Counted from the first letter of the stretch, positions 11,135 to 21,094 are shown. The stretch is DNA of 64,000 nucleotides from Planctomycetota bacterium (GCA_016350165.1 CP066225.1:1-64000), one strand, 5' to 3'. Made by a program: numbers and translations. The notes: generated from the sequence alone by a model not told the origin.

Positions 11135-11743
11135 ATGGAAAAGCCAGCTGAAACTATCCACTCAATCAACAACCTGCTAGCAAGACGTTGGTCTCCTCGT
11201 TCTTTTGCATCCCAACCTGTTGAGCCAGAAAAATTGCAATCCATCTTCGAAGCAGCGCGTTGGGCGGCATCCTCATTCAACGAACAACCTTGGCGTTTTA
11301 TCCTCGCGACACAACAAAACCCTGAACAATTCCAAACCGCCCTCTCATGTCTCGTTGAAGCCAATCAAGCTTGGGCATCCAATGCGCCTGTTCTTATCCT
11401 CACACTCACAACCGATCGTTTCAGCCGCAACGACAATCCAAATCGATGCGCATTACACGACCTTGGCCTCGCCACTGCCAATCTCTCTATTCAAGCGTTA
11501 GAGCTAGGCCTCTTCGTTCATCATATGGCTGGTATCAATATCTCTAAAATCAAAACCATTTACAACATCCCCGACAACGTCACACCGCAAACTGCCATCG
11601 CGCTCGGCTACCCCGATCTAGCCGAGAACCTGCCCGAAGATTGGATGCGTGATTCAGAAAAAGCGCCACGTACGCGCAATCCCTTCAGCCATTTTATCTT
11701 CGAAAACAGCTATGATCATCCTTCTCATCTATTCAACAAATAG
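11135..11743 (+). CDS. Nitroreductase-family flavoprotein
   Basis: A 202-residue protein with an AAGGAG ribosome-binding site before the ATG. The N-terminal LLARRWSPRSFASQPV and AARWAASSFNEQPWRFI motifs are the FMN-binding signature of the nitroreductase superfamily (RRSxRxF, then S-x-x-NxQPW). ALGYPD near residue 160 matches the family's C-terminal GYP motif. Members use NAD(P)H to reduce nitroaromatics, quinones or flavins as FMN dimers; the natural substrate cannot be read from the sequence. It lies 19 bp after the HEAT-like gene, so may be cotranscribed, and converges with the gene at 11751. Confidence 0.85.
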   Translation: MEKPAETIHSINNLLARRWSPRSFASQPVEPEKLQSIFEAARWAASSFNEQPWRFILATQQNPEQFQTALSCLVEANQAWASNAPVLILTLTTDRFSRNDNPNRCALHDLGLATANLSIQALELGLFVHHMAGINISKIKTIYNIPDNVTPQTAIALGYPDLAENLPEDWMRDSEKAPRTRNPFSHFIFENSYDHPSHLFNK

Positions 11744-11750
11744 AATCAAC

Positions 11751-13295
11751 CTACTTCTCAAAACCATACTTCATAATCGCGCGATGCCGAGGCACTTCGC
11801 TCGGCTCCTGTCCCACCCACTCAAACACACTAAACCGCCCCCATTTCGACCATCTCCCACAATCCGTAAAGTGTACAAACACGCCACCACCATTCTTCTT
11901 CCATATCTCCAAGTATTTATCATATAAATCGCCCATCCGTTCATCACGCGTGACTCGATCAAACAAATCATGTACAGGGTCATCGTGTTCCAAATGCCAT
12001 GCCGCCATATGCTGCCCACCTTCATAGGCAATCATCTCGACATCATATTTCTTCGCCAACTTGCCATGCGATTCAATAAAACCAACGGCACGCGCCAAAC
12101 TCTTTTCTCTTAAATACCCTATCACTTCATCTACGCTCATTTTACGCGTTTCTTCAACTTGTTCTCTTCCACCAAGCCCACCTCCAAAGTACGGCGCTAT
12201 TGCAAATGCATCCACATGTTTATATGCATCACGATATTCCAACCCTCTTTCCGTTCCCCACACATTCGCTGCAAAACCACCCATAACTCTAACTATCCTT
12301 TGATTAGAGCCAAACACATTATCCCATATTTTAAAAATTTCAATCGATCGCTTACTGTGATACTGCCATCCCGCCAACCAACGATTTTCTGTATCCCCCA
12401 ATTTCAATCCTTCGTCCTGCGCATGTTTCGCAGCTGGAAACATCCCATTCCAAACTTCATTCGAGTGTTCAATATACGCTTTTAATTTCGGATCAAGCTG
12501 CTCCTTAACAACCTTTGCGAATTCTCTCACATATTCATCACTCGCTGTATGTGGCATACAAAACCAGCCATCCTTACCCGTCTCATTGCATAGAGCAACC
12601 ATCACCTCCACAGGCACACCTTTACCCAGACTCCATCGTACATCATCCACCTTCGCGCGATCTGTCCAATCTTTCACATAAGCATCATTCGTTCGCTGCC
12701 AATCCATAAATCGCAGCACACTATACCCATCAAGCTTCGCTAGAAATCGTTTATCAAACAGTCCATCCCGATCAAGGTTAACGCCCTCACGATACACCTT
12801 GATATTCCTCACATAATCACGTGGCTTCGTCTCTACCAAATCAATAAACAAACCACCACGCTCAGCCAACATCACCACATCACGTCCAGCTCTCGATTCC
12901 CGCGCAATCTTCTCCGCGCCATGCGTATAAACAAGCCGCCCTTTTCCCTCATATTCGATCACATACTTACCACCAAAATATTTACCCAGATCATCTACCA
13001 ACATGATCGTCCGTGCAATTTGTCCATCCTTCAGACGCTTCACCCACCCATGTTCATCTACCTCAATTTCCCGCTTGTCATTCCACTCCCTCGCATTCCC
13101 CGATATCCAAGCACGCGATGTCTTAAACACATCATTAAACGGATACTGCGTCGACCAGTCCGTCACACCATTCAAGTTCGTTCCTATCCTCTCACTTCGT
13201 CGCCCACCAGTTTCACCCTGCCCCCAACTCATCACACACAAACTCCCAATCAAAAGTAGACATACGACAACCGACATCATGCGTTCAACAGGCAT
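11751..13295 (-). CDS. Secreted clan GH-A-like glycoside hydrolase candidate
   Basis: A 514-residue protein with a signal peptide (MMSVVVCLLLIGSLCVMSWG). The start ATG has a GGGAG ribosome-binding site about 8 bp upstream. The second half resembles a TIM-barrel glycosidase: AYIEHSNEVWNG at about residue 279 has the Asn-Glu pair typical of the clan GH-A acid/base, and MIAYEGGQHMAAW at about 423 is a candidate nucleophile strand. These two Glu are about 145 residues apart, a plausible GH-A spacing. Similar planctomycete proteins are often labelled cellulose-binding-domain proteins. The substrate is unknown and the assignment rests on two motifs. Confidence 0.6.
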   Translation of the reverse strand: MPVERMMSVVVCLLLIGSLCVMSWGQGETGGRRSERIGTNLNGVTDWSTQYPFNDVFKTSRAWISGNAREWNDKREIEVDEHGWVKRLKDGQIARTIMLVDDLGKYFGGKYVIEYEGKGRLVYTHGAEKIARESRAGRDVVMLAERGGLFIDLVETKPRDYVRNIKVYREGVNLDRDGLFDKRFLAKLDGYSVLRFMDWQRTNDAYVKDWTDRAKVDDVRWSLGKGVPVEVMVALCNETGKDGWFCMPHTASDEYVREFAKVVKEQLDPKLKAYIEHSNEVWNGMFPAAKHAQDEGLKLGDTENRWLAGWQYHSKRSIEIFKIWDNVFGSNQRIVRVMGGFAANVWGTERGLEYRDAYKHVDAFAIAPYFGGGLGGREQVEETRKMSVDEVIGYLREKSLARAVGFIESHGKLAKKYDVEMIAYEGGQHMAAWHLEHDDPVHDLFDRVTRDERMGDLYDKYLEIWKKNGGGVFVHFTDCGRWSKWGRFSVFEWVGQEPSEVPRHRAIMKYGFEK

Positions 13296-13355
13296 CGCAC
13301 AAACTCCCGATTCAATTTATTACAAAATTCAAATTGACACTAAAAAACTAAACGT

Positions 13356-15464
13356 TTAAAACTCACCCAATAAATCTGATCCACGCATTAATCCGCCCAT
13401 TCCTTCACCAAATTTCGTACCACCATTATTTTGTACAATCGGCACCTTAGGCAATGCTCTAATAAACAGCCGACCATACGCCTTCGTCATGATCCGACTA
13501 TCCAAAACCACCACACTTCCTTCATCATTTTTCGAACGAATCAATCTTCCAAACCCCTGCTTGAACTTCAAAATCGCCTCAGGTAACGAGTAATCCATAA
13601 ACGAATTTCCACCCCGCGCCTCAATCCTCTCAATACGCGCCTCAACCAATGGCCTATCCGGAACCGCAAACGGCAACCGCGTGATAATTACATTCCTAAG
13701 CCCCTCACCTTTCACATCAACCCCCTGCCAAAAACTGTCCGTCCCCAAAAGCACACTATGACGATCACCTCTAAACCGTTCCAGCAATTCGCTTCGCTGC
13801 ATCCCATCACCCTGCACCAACAACGGCATCCCCAACCTAACACAAGGCTCCTCTAACCATTGCTTAGCCTGTCTCAACAGCTTGTAGCTCGTAAACAAAA
13901 TAAACGCCCCACCATGCGATCGTTCCAAGTGTTCCCAGATCACTGGCATCATTCGGTCAAAAAACTGAGCATTACTCGGCTCCGGTATCCGTCTCTCAAC
14001 ATACAACTCCATCTGTCGCTCATAATCAAACGGCGAGCCAAGCTGCAATACCTCCGCATTCCATGCACCCAGTCTCGACTGAATATGCTCAAACCCACTC
14101 TTCTCCTTTTCTTCTTTTCGAGTTGTCGTCGCCAACGTCGCACTCGTCAGCACGACAGGCAACTGATCACCCTCAGCCGTCTTCGCATCAAATAACCGTT
14201 CCCGCAACAACACACCAACATCAATCGGCGAACAACACAACTTCACCCTTCTAAACTTACTCTTCTCATTTACCTCCAACCAATAAACACTGTCCGGCAC
14301 CTTCTGCTCAATCAGATGATCCAACGCCATCCCAATCTGATTCACCTGATTCGCATAATTCCGCAGTTCTGTTCGATCCTCATCATCAGTCATGTAGTCA
14401 ACAATTTGCCGTAGCACAACCGACAATTCTTTCATCACCCCACTCAACTGATTATCAATCACTCCAGCCTTATCTAACCTTCCATTAGACCGCCCACACG
14501 CTTCCTGCCATGTCACTAAATCTTCAAAGAACGCATCACTAAACTGCCGAACCTCATCAACCTTGTAAACGGCCTTGTTAAACAGATCCATCTCAATCTT
14601 ATTTTGCATCATCCGCAACGCACCACGTTTCTTCCGCGGATGATACAACCGCCGCATCAAATATCCGATCTGGTACTGACTCACCTTTAACCCAAAATAA
14701 TCTGCGGCGACATCCTCAACTGTATGACCCTCATCCAAAACCACCGCGTCATAGTTCGGTAAAATCGCAAAGCCCTCTTTACGTAACGACAAATCAGCAA
14801 AGAATAGAGCATGATTAACTATCAGCAAATCCGCATTATCCATGCGCCGCCGCGCCTTCTGAAAAAAGCACCGCCCATATTCAGGGCACTTCTTCCCTAA
14901 GCAATCTTCACTCTCACTCTGCACCTCACTCCAAACGCTCGGCTGCTCAAGCACAGGTAAGCTCGACAACGAACCATCATCCGTTCTCTCAATCCAGTGC
15001 ATAATCTGTTCAAGCGAACGAAAACCAGCATCCGTATCAAACAACTGATTTTCTCGATCAAACGCACGTTTCGCCCGTCTAATCGACACATAGTTCCCTC
15101 TTCCCTTCACAAGCACTGCGCTAAATTCCTCAGGCATAACCGCTTGCAAAAATGGAATATCCTTCGCAATCAACTGCTCTTGCAAAGCAATTGTATGCGT
15201 CGATATCACCACCTTCTTACGAGGCATCCCCTCTTCATCCCCTTTCACAATATGTGCAATCGCTGGCAGCAGATATGCAAAACTTTTTCCAACACCAGTC
15301 CCCGCCTCCACCAAAAGCGTGTCCCCCCTTCCAAAGCAATCGCTCACTGCGCGCATCATATCCACCTGCTCCTCGCGCATTTCATAATCACCATCGCTCC
15401 CCTCGCCCATTCGTTTTGCGATCGCGCCGCCCGGCAACATCATGTCTATCGGATCAAAAACCAC
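13356..15464 (-). CDS. dinG: DinG/XPD-family ATP-dependent DNA helicase
   Basis: A 702-residue superfamily 2 helicase. Walker A is EAGTGVGKS (about residues 53-61), motif Ia is [11 protein letters not shown], and motif II is [11 protein letters not shown] (DEGH instead of DEAH). Four cysteines around [12 protein letters not shown] are the probable iron-sulfur cluster ligands of the XPD/DinG group. The C-terminal helicase half contains [20 protein letters not shown] and QGFGRLIRS (motif VI). DinG unwinds 5'-3' at D-loops and R-loops in DNA repair. The start is a GTG at 15464 with an AGGAGA ribosome-binding site at the right distance; no in-frame ATG fits. The GNAT gene 72 bp upstream is on the same strand. 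Confidence 0.9.
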   Translation of the reverse strand: MVFDPIDMMLPGGAIAKRMGEGSDGDYEMREEQVDMMRAVSDCFGRGDTLLVEAGTGVGKSFAYLLPAIAHIVKGDEEGMPRKKVVISTHTIALQEQLIAKDIPFLQAVMPEEFSAVLVKGRGNYVSIRRAKRAFDRENQLFDTDAGFRSLEQIMHWIERTDDGSLSSLPVLEQPSVWSEVQSESEDCLGKKCPEYGRCFFQKARRRMDNADLLIVNHALFFADLSLRKEGFAILPNYDAVVLDEGHTVEDVAADYFGLKVSQYQIGYLMRRLYHPRKKRGALRMMQNKIEMDLFNKAVYKVDEVRQFSDAFFEDLVTWQEACGRSNGRLDKAGVIDNQLSGVMKELSVVLRQIVDYMTDDEDRTELRNYANQVNQIGMALDHLIEQKVPDSVYWLEVNEKSKFRRVKLCCSPIDVGVLLRERLFDAKTAEGDQLPVVLTSATLATTTRKEEKEKSGFEHIQSRLGAWNAEVLQLGSPFDYERQMELYVERRIPEPSNAQFFDRMMPVIWEHLERSHGGAFILFTSYKLLRQAKQWLEEPCVRLGMPLLVQGDGMQRSELLERFRGDRHSVLLGTDSFWQGVDVKGEGLRNVIITRLPFAVPDRPLVEARIERIEARGGNSFMDYSLPEAILKFKQGFGRLIRSKNDEGSVVVLDSRIMTKAYGRLFIRALPKVPIVQNNGGTKFGEGMGGLMRGSDLLGEF

Positions 15465-15536
15465 GCATTCTCCTATTCACCCCAGCCACATTCATCTATT
15501 GTCCATACCATTGTAAGCGACCGCCCCCCTCTCTGC

Positions 15537-16073
15537 TCACCCATCAAACCGCTTCACACCAAACATCGCATTCATCTCAAAATCATCCCTCACCTCAAAC
15601 CCCATACTCTTCAACAACTTCCGCATTTTTGTGTTCCCTAACAACATCTCTGCTTCAATCCCTTTCAAGCCCCGTTTCTCACCCATTTTCACTAGCTCTT
15701 CAATCACAACACGACCCAAACCCTTACCCTGCCAAGCATCAACAATTAACACTGCAAACTCGGCCATCCCTGATTCAGCATGATCCTCCAGCCTGCCCAC
15801 AGCCACAATCTCTCCATCAACCATCGCTACGATTGCGCACTCCCTCTCCAACTCCGGCTTACATATTCTCACCAACCGTTCATGCTTCGTACGTGCAGCC
15901 AAAGACATCGAATCAAAATACCTGCGTCTGACGGTAAGTGGGCTCAATCCCTCATGAAACTTCACCATCCCCGCCTCATCTCCTGGCCGTATCACGCGCA
16001 ACACCAAAGCCTCTCCGCCTCGAAGCTTCACCTCTTGCTCATATCCCGAATCATATGACCCTTGCGTGCCCAT
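15537..16073 (-). CDS. GNAT-family acetyltransferase (Pat-like domain)
   Basis: A 178-residue single-domain GNAT. LRVIRPGDEAGMVKFHEGLS and SPLTVRRRYFDS resemble the GNAT domain at the C-terminus of bacterial protein lysine acetyltransferases of the Pat type. DAWQGKGLGRVVIEELVKMG is the acetyl-CoA-binding motif A (Q/RxxGxG/A). The final LLKSMGFEVRDDFE is the usual beta-6/7 region. It would transfer an acetyl group from acetyl-CoA to an amine; the substrate, protein or small molecule, is unknown. It is possibly in an operon with dinG. Confidence 0.85.
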   Translation of the reverse strand: MGTQGSYDSGYEQEVKLRGGEALVLRVIRPGDEAGMVKFHEGLSPLTVRRRYFDSMSLAARTKHERLVRICKPELERECAIVAMVDGEIVAVGRLEDHAESGMAEFAVLIVDAWQGKGLGRVVIEELVKMGEKRGLKGIEAEMLLGNTKMRKLLKSMGFEVRDDFEMNAMFGVKRFDG

Positions 16074-16227
16074 ACCGTCATTCTACATGCCACTCGATAA
16101 TCTTGTCACCAACTAACTAAAATTCTTCAATCATCTCCCCTCTTTTTCTCTACCTTCTCATTTTCTTTTGATTTAACATGAGCGCGCGTGCATTACCTTA
16201 CCTCCTCATGATTTCTAGGAGTTGAAG

Positions 16228-17184
16228 ATGTATAAACGAATAATCAATACTGCCGCCATTTGCGCAGCAGTTCTTTTTTCTTTCTCATGTTCCAGTACAA
16301 ACCAATCCACCGACAATTGGCACACCCTGCAACAACAAGCAACTCACCTTCAAAACAACGGCGACTACCAAACCGCATACGACCTCGCCAACCGTGCATT
16401 ACAGCTCTCCGAACATACACAAGGCCCACACTCACTCAACACCGTTAAATGCCTCGACACACTCGCCTCAATCTACAAGGACATGGGCAATTACTCCAAA
16501 GCCGAAAACTATCAAAAACGTATTCTTCTCATCAACGAAAAACACTTCGGCGAAAACAACATGAAAACTGCTCAATCCATCGACAACCTCATCGATCTAT
16601 ACATACGCACTAACCAATACGAAAAAGCTGAGCCACTCTCCAAGCGTTATCTCACCATCGTCCAGCGCAACTTCGGCAAAGAGCACCCGCAAGCAGCTCT
16701 CGCTAACAACAATCTTGCCTACCTCTACAGCAACATGTCAGACTACACCCAAGCCGCATCCTACTATAAACATGCCCTCAAAATCCTCGAACGTCGCCCA
16801 CTCCCAAAACACGACCTCATCGCACTCACAACCAACAATCTCGCATCCATGTTACACAAGCAACAACGTTATAACGAAGCTGAAGTCCTCTACAACAAAG
16901 CACTCACCGAATACAAAAAAGTTCGCCCAGAAACGCACCCCGACATCGCCACTTGCCTCACCAATCTCAGCTATCTCTACAAAGATCAAGAGCAATTCGG
17001 TAAAGCAGCAGAAACCCAGCGACAAGCCCTCGACATCTACATCAGCACACTAGGCGAAGACAACCTCGACACCCTCGCCTCACTCCAAAACCTCACCGAC
17101 ATCTACAAGCGTGCAAAACAGCCCGACTTACAAAAACAAGCTCAAACCCAGTACCTCGACATACTCTCAAAACACCATATTTAA
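16228..17184 (+). CDS. Exported tetratricopeptide-repeat (kinesin-light-chain-like) protein
   Basis: 318 residues from the ATG at 16228, chosen because AGGAG lies 9 bp upstream; an in-frame TTG two codons earlier is less likely. The N-terminal hydrophobic segment ends in VLFSFSCSS, which could be a signal peptide with a weak lipobox at the Cys (about residue 21). At least five 42-residue TPR units follow (e.g. CLDTLASIYKDMGNYSKAEN, NNNLAYLYSNMSDYTQAASY, TNLSYLYKDQEQFGKAAETQ), of the TPR_10/TPR_12 subtype with Asn/Leu-rich helices. This is a protein-interaction scaffold; partners are unknown. It ends before a hairpin terminator. Confidence 0.75.
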   Translation: MYKRIINTAAICAAVLFSFSCSSTNQSTDNWHTLQQQATHLQNNGDYQTAYDLANRALQLSEHTQGPHSLNTVKCLDTLASIYKDMGNYSKAENYQKRILLINEKHFGENNMKTAQSIDNLIDLYIRTNQYEKAEPLSKRYLTIVQRNFGKEHPQAALANNNLAYLYSNMSDYTQAASYYKHALKILERRPLPKHDLIALTTNNLASMLHKQQRYNEAEVLYNKALTEYKKVRPETHPDIATCLTNLSYLYKDQEQFGKAAETQRQALDIYISTLGEDNLDTLASLQNLTDIYKRAKQPDLQKQAQTQYLDILSKHHI

Positions 17185-17214
17185 TATGCGACGAATCTTT
17201 TCCCTTTCAAATAC

Positions 17215-17250
17215 GAAAGCCGCAAGCTTTACGCCTGTGGCTTTCTTTTA
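17215..17250 (+). terminator. Probable Rho-independent terminator after the TPR gene
   Basis: GAAAGCC pairs with GGCTTTC, extended with one mismatch, around a short loop, and is followed by TTTTA. Confidence 0.75.
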
Positions 17251-17313
17251 TTGCACCACTATCTTCAACAACACAATATCTATTTGTACAATGCACCTAC
17301 AACGGGAGTACGC

Positions 17314-17477
17314 TATGAAGCTTTTCAACATCGCCCAGTCATACCATCCACCATCATTTACAAAGCCGGCAAAGTGAAGCCAATAATGGCTTAGACCTAT
17401 ACATCGAAATCACACGAGCAGTCCACCCGTTAGAAAAGTACAAAAAACGTTTCATTAAAAGCTACTTCAACCTCTAA
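17314..17477 (+). pseudogene. Short frameshifted ORF remnant
   Basis: An ATG at 17314 (upstream GGGAG) opens MKLFNIAQSYHPPSFTKPAK and stops at 17376. From there another frame stays open through LQSRQSEANNGLDLYIEITR and AVHPLEKYKKRFIKSYFNL to a stop at 17477. The second segment has normal-looking protein composition, so the stretch reads as a small gene broken by a frameshift, or as the decayed end of a larger one. No family is recognised. The following gene at 17553 also begins MKLF, which may hint at an old partial duplication, but four residues are weak evidence. Confidence 0.3.
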
Positions 17478-17552
17478 CCACCCATAACATCGCTCCTACC
17501 TTTCTCAACATTGACCAAACCATTAAATACCAACATACACAAGAGAGTTGAT

Positions 17553-18332
17553 ATGAAACTTTTTCCGGATGAACGCGACTTTACCTTTGAAATCGCATAT
17601 TGCCTCAAAGAGTCTTCAACATCTGAAAAACTATACATTGCCAAAGTAATAGCCATATACCAAAAGCATCAAAAAACAATCAACAAGCGGCTGAACATTT
17701 TTAAACTCGCGATGTTTTATATTCCGTGGTTTCTCTTCGCAGCTTTTCTTATTTATTACGATTTCAAATCTGATCTCCTCCCACCCAACAGCCAACTTCA
17801 AAGCATACTAATCTATACCATCTGCCTGGCACCTATGGCTCTTCACGTTCTCTTATTTTCAGACAAACACTTCGCCACATATAACAATGTGGTTTATCAA
17901 GTTTTCAATGAACGTAACCTTAAACCTGAATTTTGCATTGAGTGCCAATATGACCTTCGTCATTCGAACTCACCCGATTGTCCTGAGTGTGGCAAAATAT
18001 TTACTGACCCACAACACCACAACACACACACGCAATTCATCGAAAATGAAAAAACATATATTCAAAAAAACAACACCATCAAACCTATCTCACTCGTCGT
18101 TATGTTCATGATGAGTTGCCCCTTCATTTTTACATTCACATGGTTTGCCTTTTTTGCATCCCTACCCGAAAGCTGGACTCCTGCTGCCATGCAAGTCGGC
18201 TTATTCTTCATAGGTGCGTTATCGATCATCATGTACCTCAATCAACTCAAGCGAAAATTCTGCATTGGGTTCATGGCTATACATTCAAAACCACCAACAA
18301 TACAAGCATCCACAAAAACAACCCAAACTTAA
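17553..18332 (+). CDS. Four-helix membrane protein with a zinc-ribbon motif
   Basis: 259 residues from the ATG at 17553, preceded by AAGAGAG; an in-frame TTG at 17511 would add 14 residues but lacks a ribosome-binding site. Four predicted transmembrane segments: LAMFYIPWFLFAAFLIYYDF, SILIYTICLAPMALHVLLFS, a third around SLVVMFMMSCPFIFTFTWFA, and MQVGLFFIGALSIIMYLN. Between the second and third pairs lies CIECQYDLRHSNSPDCPECG, a four-cysteine zinc-ribbon-like motif (CxxC...CxxC) of a kind repeatedly found in planctomycete membrane proteins. Function is unknown. It is followed by a terminator shared with convergent rplL. Confidence 0.65.
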   Translation: MKLFPDERDFTFEIAYCLKESSTSEKLYIAKVIAIYQKHQKTINKRLNIFKLAMFYIPWFLFAAFLIYYDFKSDLLPPNSQLQSILIYTICLAPMALHVLLFSDKHFATYNNVVYQVFNERNLKPEFCIECQYDLRHSNSPDCPECGKIFTDPQHHNTHTQFIENEKTYIQKNNTIKPISLVVMFMMSCPFIFTFTWFAFFASLPESWTPAAMQVGLFFIGALSIIMYLNQLKRKFCIGFMAIHSKPPTIQASTKTTQT

Positions 18333-18353
18333 TCAACACTAAAATCAGCCAAG

Positions 18354-18396
18354 AAAAAAAACCGCACACGTTTGCACGCATGCGGTTTTTATTTAC
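18354..18396. terminator. Bidirectional terminator between the membrane protein gene and rplL
   Basis: An A-rich tract, ACCGCA, a loop, TGCGGT and a T tract form a hairpin with A/T tails on both sides. It is positioned to end both converging transcription units, including the ribosomal protein operon. Confidence 0.8.
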
Positions 18397-18423
18397 TTTT
18401 TCAAGCTGCTTTCGGCAAGTCGA

Positions 18424-18798
18424 TTACTTGACTTCGACTTCGCCACCAGCTTCTTTGATCTTCTCGGCCAAAGCATCTGCTTCGTCCTTTGAAATACCTT
18501 CCTTAAGAGCCTTAGGAGCGCTGTCAACAGCTTCCTTAGCTTCCTTCAGACCGAGGCCAGTTGCTTCGCGAACAACCTTGATGACCTGGATCTTTTTGTC
18601 GCCAGCTGACTTGAGGATGACGTCAAATTCAGTCTTCTCTTCAGCTTCTTCGCCACCTGCTGCTGGACCAGCCATCATGACTGCGCCGCCTGCTGCTGGC
18701 TCAATGCCGTACTCTTCTTTCATGTACTCAGCCAGATCGACTGCTTCTTTAAGAGTAAGTGCTACGAGCTGATCGCCGATTTCTTTGATATCTGCCAT
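18424..18798 (-). CDS. rplL: 50S ribosomal protein L7/L12
   Basis: A 124-residue stalk protein. The N-terminal dimerisation segment [20 protein letters not shown] is followed by the Ala/Gly-rich hinge (about residues 37-50). The C-terminal domain [20 protein letters not shown] and [20 protein letters not shown] binds translation factors. The start ATG is preceded by an AAGGT ribosome-binding site. It is the last gene of the rplK-rplA-rplJ-rplL unit; a terminator follows directly, so rpoB and rpoC are not downstream as in most bacteria. About 200 bp separate it from rplJ, a larger gap than usual. Confidence 0.97.
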   Translation of the reverse strand: MADIKEIGDQLVALTLKEAVDLAEYMKEEYGIEPAAGGAVMMAGPAAGGEEAEEKTEFDVILKSAGDKKIQVIKVVREATGLGLKEAKEAVDSAPKALKEGISKDEADALAEKIKEAGGEVEVK

Positions 18799-18996
18799 TT
18801 TTCAATACCTTGTTGGTTATACAAAACGCACCATTCATTGTGTTGTCGAATGCGTCTTGTTCAACATACATCCAAGAGGTCGTCGCCCTTTGCAACGATT
18901 TAACCCCGCAGGGCCAGTCAGATGTCAATGTTAATTAATTTTCAAACTAAGCAACATTAAGCCGCCCAGCATATCCCTTCCCCTTGCAAGTTGGCT

Positions 18997-19548
18997 TTAG
19001 CCAACTTTCTTGATTTCTTCGCCTTTTTCGAGCTTCTCTTCGATCGTCTTGAGGATCGAAGCGAGATTCGAGGCTGGGCTTGTAACTGCACCGACCAGCT
19101 TCTGGGCTGGGGTGAGGATGATCTGTACAGCAGTTGCCTGTGCTTCTTCGCGTGTTGGATACTTGCTGAGCTTATCAATCTCGTTCGCAGCGAAGACAAT
19201 GCCTTCCATAACTGCGCCCTTGAATTCAAAGTTCTCAAGTTCCTTTGACCATGTGATCAACTCGCGAGCAACATTGACAACGCTCACATCTTCATCGGTT
19301 GGGAAAACCAATGCTGATGGGCCGTCCATCACTTCGCTCAACTGCGCTGCTTCAGTATCTGCAAAGATTGCCTTAGCAAGGCTGTTCTTCACAACTGATA
19401 CCTTCATCTGCTTTTCACGCAGACCTGAACGCATACGGTTGTTGTCGTTAGACTCGACACCGCGGATATCAACGACGACCGCGCCTGTGAGACCTTCGAA
19501 ACGTCTTTTGTACGATTCCTTAATCAGGTTCTTTACTGGCTTACTCAT
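18997..19548 (-). CDS. rplJ: 50S ribosomal protein L10
   Basis: A 183-residue protein. MSKPVKNLIKESYKRRFEGL, VVVDIRGVESNDNNRMRSGL and VVKNSLAKAIF are the conserved RNA-binding L10 N-terminal domain; the C-terminal helix (SNLASILKTIEEKLEKGEEI) anchors L7/L12 dimers. The ATG is 6 bp after the rplA stop, and its ribosome-binding site (GGAG) lies within the last rplA codons, so the two are likely translationally coupled. In E. coli the L10-L7/L12 complex represses its own mRNA by binding a leader before rplJ; no room exists for such a leader here. Confidence 0.97.
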   Translation of the reverse strand: MSKPVKNLIKESYKRRFEGLTGAVVVDIRGVESNDNNRMRSGLREKQMKVSVVKNSLAKAIFADTEAAQLSEVMDGPSALVFPTDEDVSVVNVARELITWSKELENFEFKGAVMEGIVFAANEIDKLSKYPTREEAQATAVQIILTPAQKLVGAVTSPASNLASILKTIEEKLEKGEEIKKVG

Positions 19549-19554
19549 AGCTTA

Positions 19555-20232
19555 TTACTCCGCCACTAGGACGCTAGGGGTCATCGTCGCTGCAATAGCG
19601 ATCTTCTTAATATAGTGACCTTTTGTTGATGCAGGCTTAAGCTTTTCAATATGCTTAATGAATGCCGCAGCATTTTCAGTCAACTTGTCATCGTCAAAGC
19701 TAAACTTACCAACGATACCGTGGATGTTACCACCATCATCGTTACGGTATTCAACCTTACCAGCTGCGAATTCCTTAACAGTATCAGCAACCTTAGGATT
19801 TACAGTTCCAGCTTTTGGTGAAGGCATCAGGCCTTTAGGGCCCAACGTACGACCTAGCTTTGCAATCACGCGCATCATTGCAGGCTCTGCAACAGCAACG
19901 TCGAACTCAAACCAGCCGCCTTCAATTTTCTTGACCAACTCTTCTGCACCAGCTTCAACAGCACCTGCTGCTTTAGCTTCTTCAACTTTATCCATTGAGC
20001 AGAAAGCAATCACGCGCTTCGTAGCACCAATACCGTTTGGTAGCGAAATCGCACCACGGATCTGCTGGTCAGCCTGACGTGGGTCAATACCCAAGTGCAT
20101 GACAACTTCGACCGTCTGATCAAACTTGGTCTTGTTGTACTTCTTCAATTCTTTTACCGCTTCTTCAATTGGAAAAACATTCTCTGAACGCTTTTCCAAA
20201 TCAGCGCGGTAGCGTTTGCCAAACTTTGGCAT
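19555..20232 (-). CDS. rplA: 50S ribosomal protein L1
   Basis: 225 residues from the ATG at 20232, preceded by AAAGGA; an in-frame upstream start at 20289 would add a non-homologous 19-residue tail. The sequence starts MPKFGKRYRADLEKR and contains the L1 signature around GRTLGPKGLMPSPKAGTV. L1 forms the L1 stalk on 23S rRNA at the E site. It is the second gene of the operon, with about 200 bp between rplK and its start and tight coupling to rplJ downstream. Confidence 0.97.
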   Translation of the reverse strand: MPKFGKRYRADLEKRSENVFPIEEAVKELKKYNKTKFDQTVEVVMHLGIDPRQADQQIRGAISLPNGIGATKRVIAFCSMDKVEEAKAAGAVEAGAEELVKKIEGGWFEFDVAVAEPAMMRVIAKLGRTLGPKGLMPSPKAGTVNPKVADTVKEFAAGKVEYRNDDGGNIHGIVGKFSFDDDKLTENAAAFIKHIEKLKPASTKGHYIKKIAIAATMTPSVLVAE

Positions 20233-20438
20233 AACTCTGTCCTTTCGACTTTCCCTTCCCATGTCCTCTTCGCAGAGTATTAACCTCATTAATTCACGAA
20301 CCGTGATTCAATTTTGGTTACCCAAACTCAAGCTTACGGGGCGGGGGTCTTCCACGATTAAGCGCTCGTGGTAAACGCGACTTAAATTCTGTTTTACGCA
20401 GTCATCGGCGTATTGCAGTTAAAGTCATAGTCGTCGAT

Positions 20439-20879
20439 TTACTCGACTTCCATACCTTCAACAACAACACCCATTGAACGTGCTGTACCAGCAATCGTAC
20501 GCATCATTGCTTCAACTGAACCGCCGGTCAATTCCTTAACCTTCTCTTCAGCGATCGCTTTGCACTGATCAGCAGTAATCTTGCCAACCTTATCAGTATG
20601 TGGCACGCCTGAACCCTTTTCGATACCTGCAGCATCTTTAATAAGAACAGCTGCTGGCGGGCTCTTGACTTCAAATTCGAATGAGCGGTCTTTATAGACA
20701 GTAATCACACAACCAACAACCTTGCCGTTGAGGGCACGGGTACGTTCGTTGAACTGAGTGATGAACTGACCTGGGTTAACACCATGTGCACCCAACGCAG
20801 GACCAATTGGTGGGGCTGGAGTTGCCTGGCCACCTTTTGCCTGAATTTTAAACTGCGATGTAATTTCTTTCTTGGCCAT
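20439..20879 (-). CDS. rplK: 50S ribosomal protein L11
   Basis: A 146-residue protein beginning MAKKEITSQFKIQAKGGQAT, with the proline-rich PAPPIGPALGAHGVNPGQFI region that binds the GTPase-associated centre of 23S rRNA and the C-terminal RNA-binding KIEKGSGVPHTDKVG-type segment (here AAGIEKGSGVPHTDKVGKI). An AGGAG ribosome-binding site precedes the ATG. It is the first gene of the rplKAJL operon; a sigma-70-like promoter lies upstream at 21048-21077. nusG and secE, the usual upstream neighbours, are absent. Confidence 0.97.
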   Translation of the reverse strand: MAKKEITSQFKIQAKGGQATPAPPIGPALGAHGVNPGQFITQFNERTRALNGKVVGCVITVYKDRSFEFEVKSPPAAVLIKDAAGIEKGSGVPHTDKVGKITADQCKAIAEEKVKELTGGSVEAMMRTIAGTARSMGVVVEGMEVE

Positions 20880-21047
20880 GACTGGCTCCTGAGTTTAGCT
20901 TTGCTTTTTTGGTAGGTAAGTACCAATGCCTTGCTTGGTTAGTTGAAGCTCCAAGCACGACTTTTTTATGGTAAATCAAGTACCATGGTCGAGGTCCGTC
21001 AGACGTCTGCAGAGAGGGCGCAGGCCAGCCTGTGGAGCGAGTTGGAT

Positions 21048-21077
21048 ACTATACCGGGTTTCTCCACATATTGTCAA
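21048..21077 (-). promoter_or_regulatory. Sigma-70-type promoter of the rplKAJL operon
   Basis: On the minus strand, TTGACA (21077-21072) is followed after 18 bases by TATAGT (21053-21048). It is the best -35/-10 pair upstream of rplK. It implies an untranslated leader of about 160 bases before the rplK ATG. Confidence 0.7.
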
Positions 21078-21094
21078 TTCCACAACTAACCTAT

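Noticed and set aside
15152-15931. Long plus-strand open frames across dinG and the GNAT gene
   Set aside because: Antisense shadows; translations are Pro/Ser/His-rich and the minus-strand genes have clear motifs.
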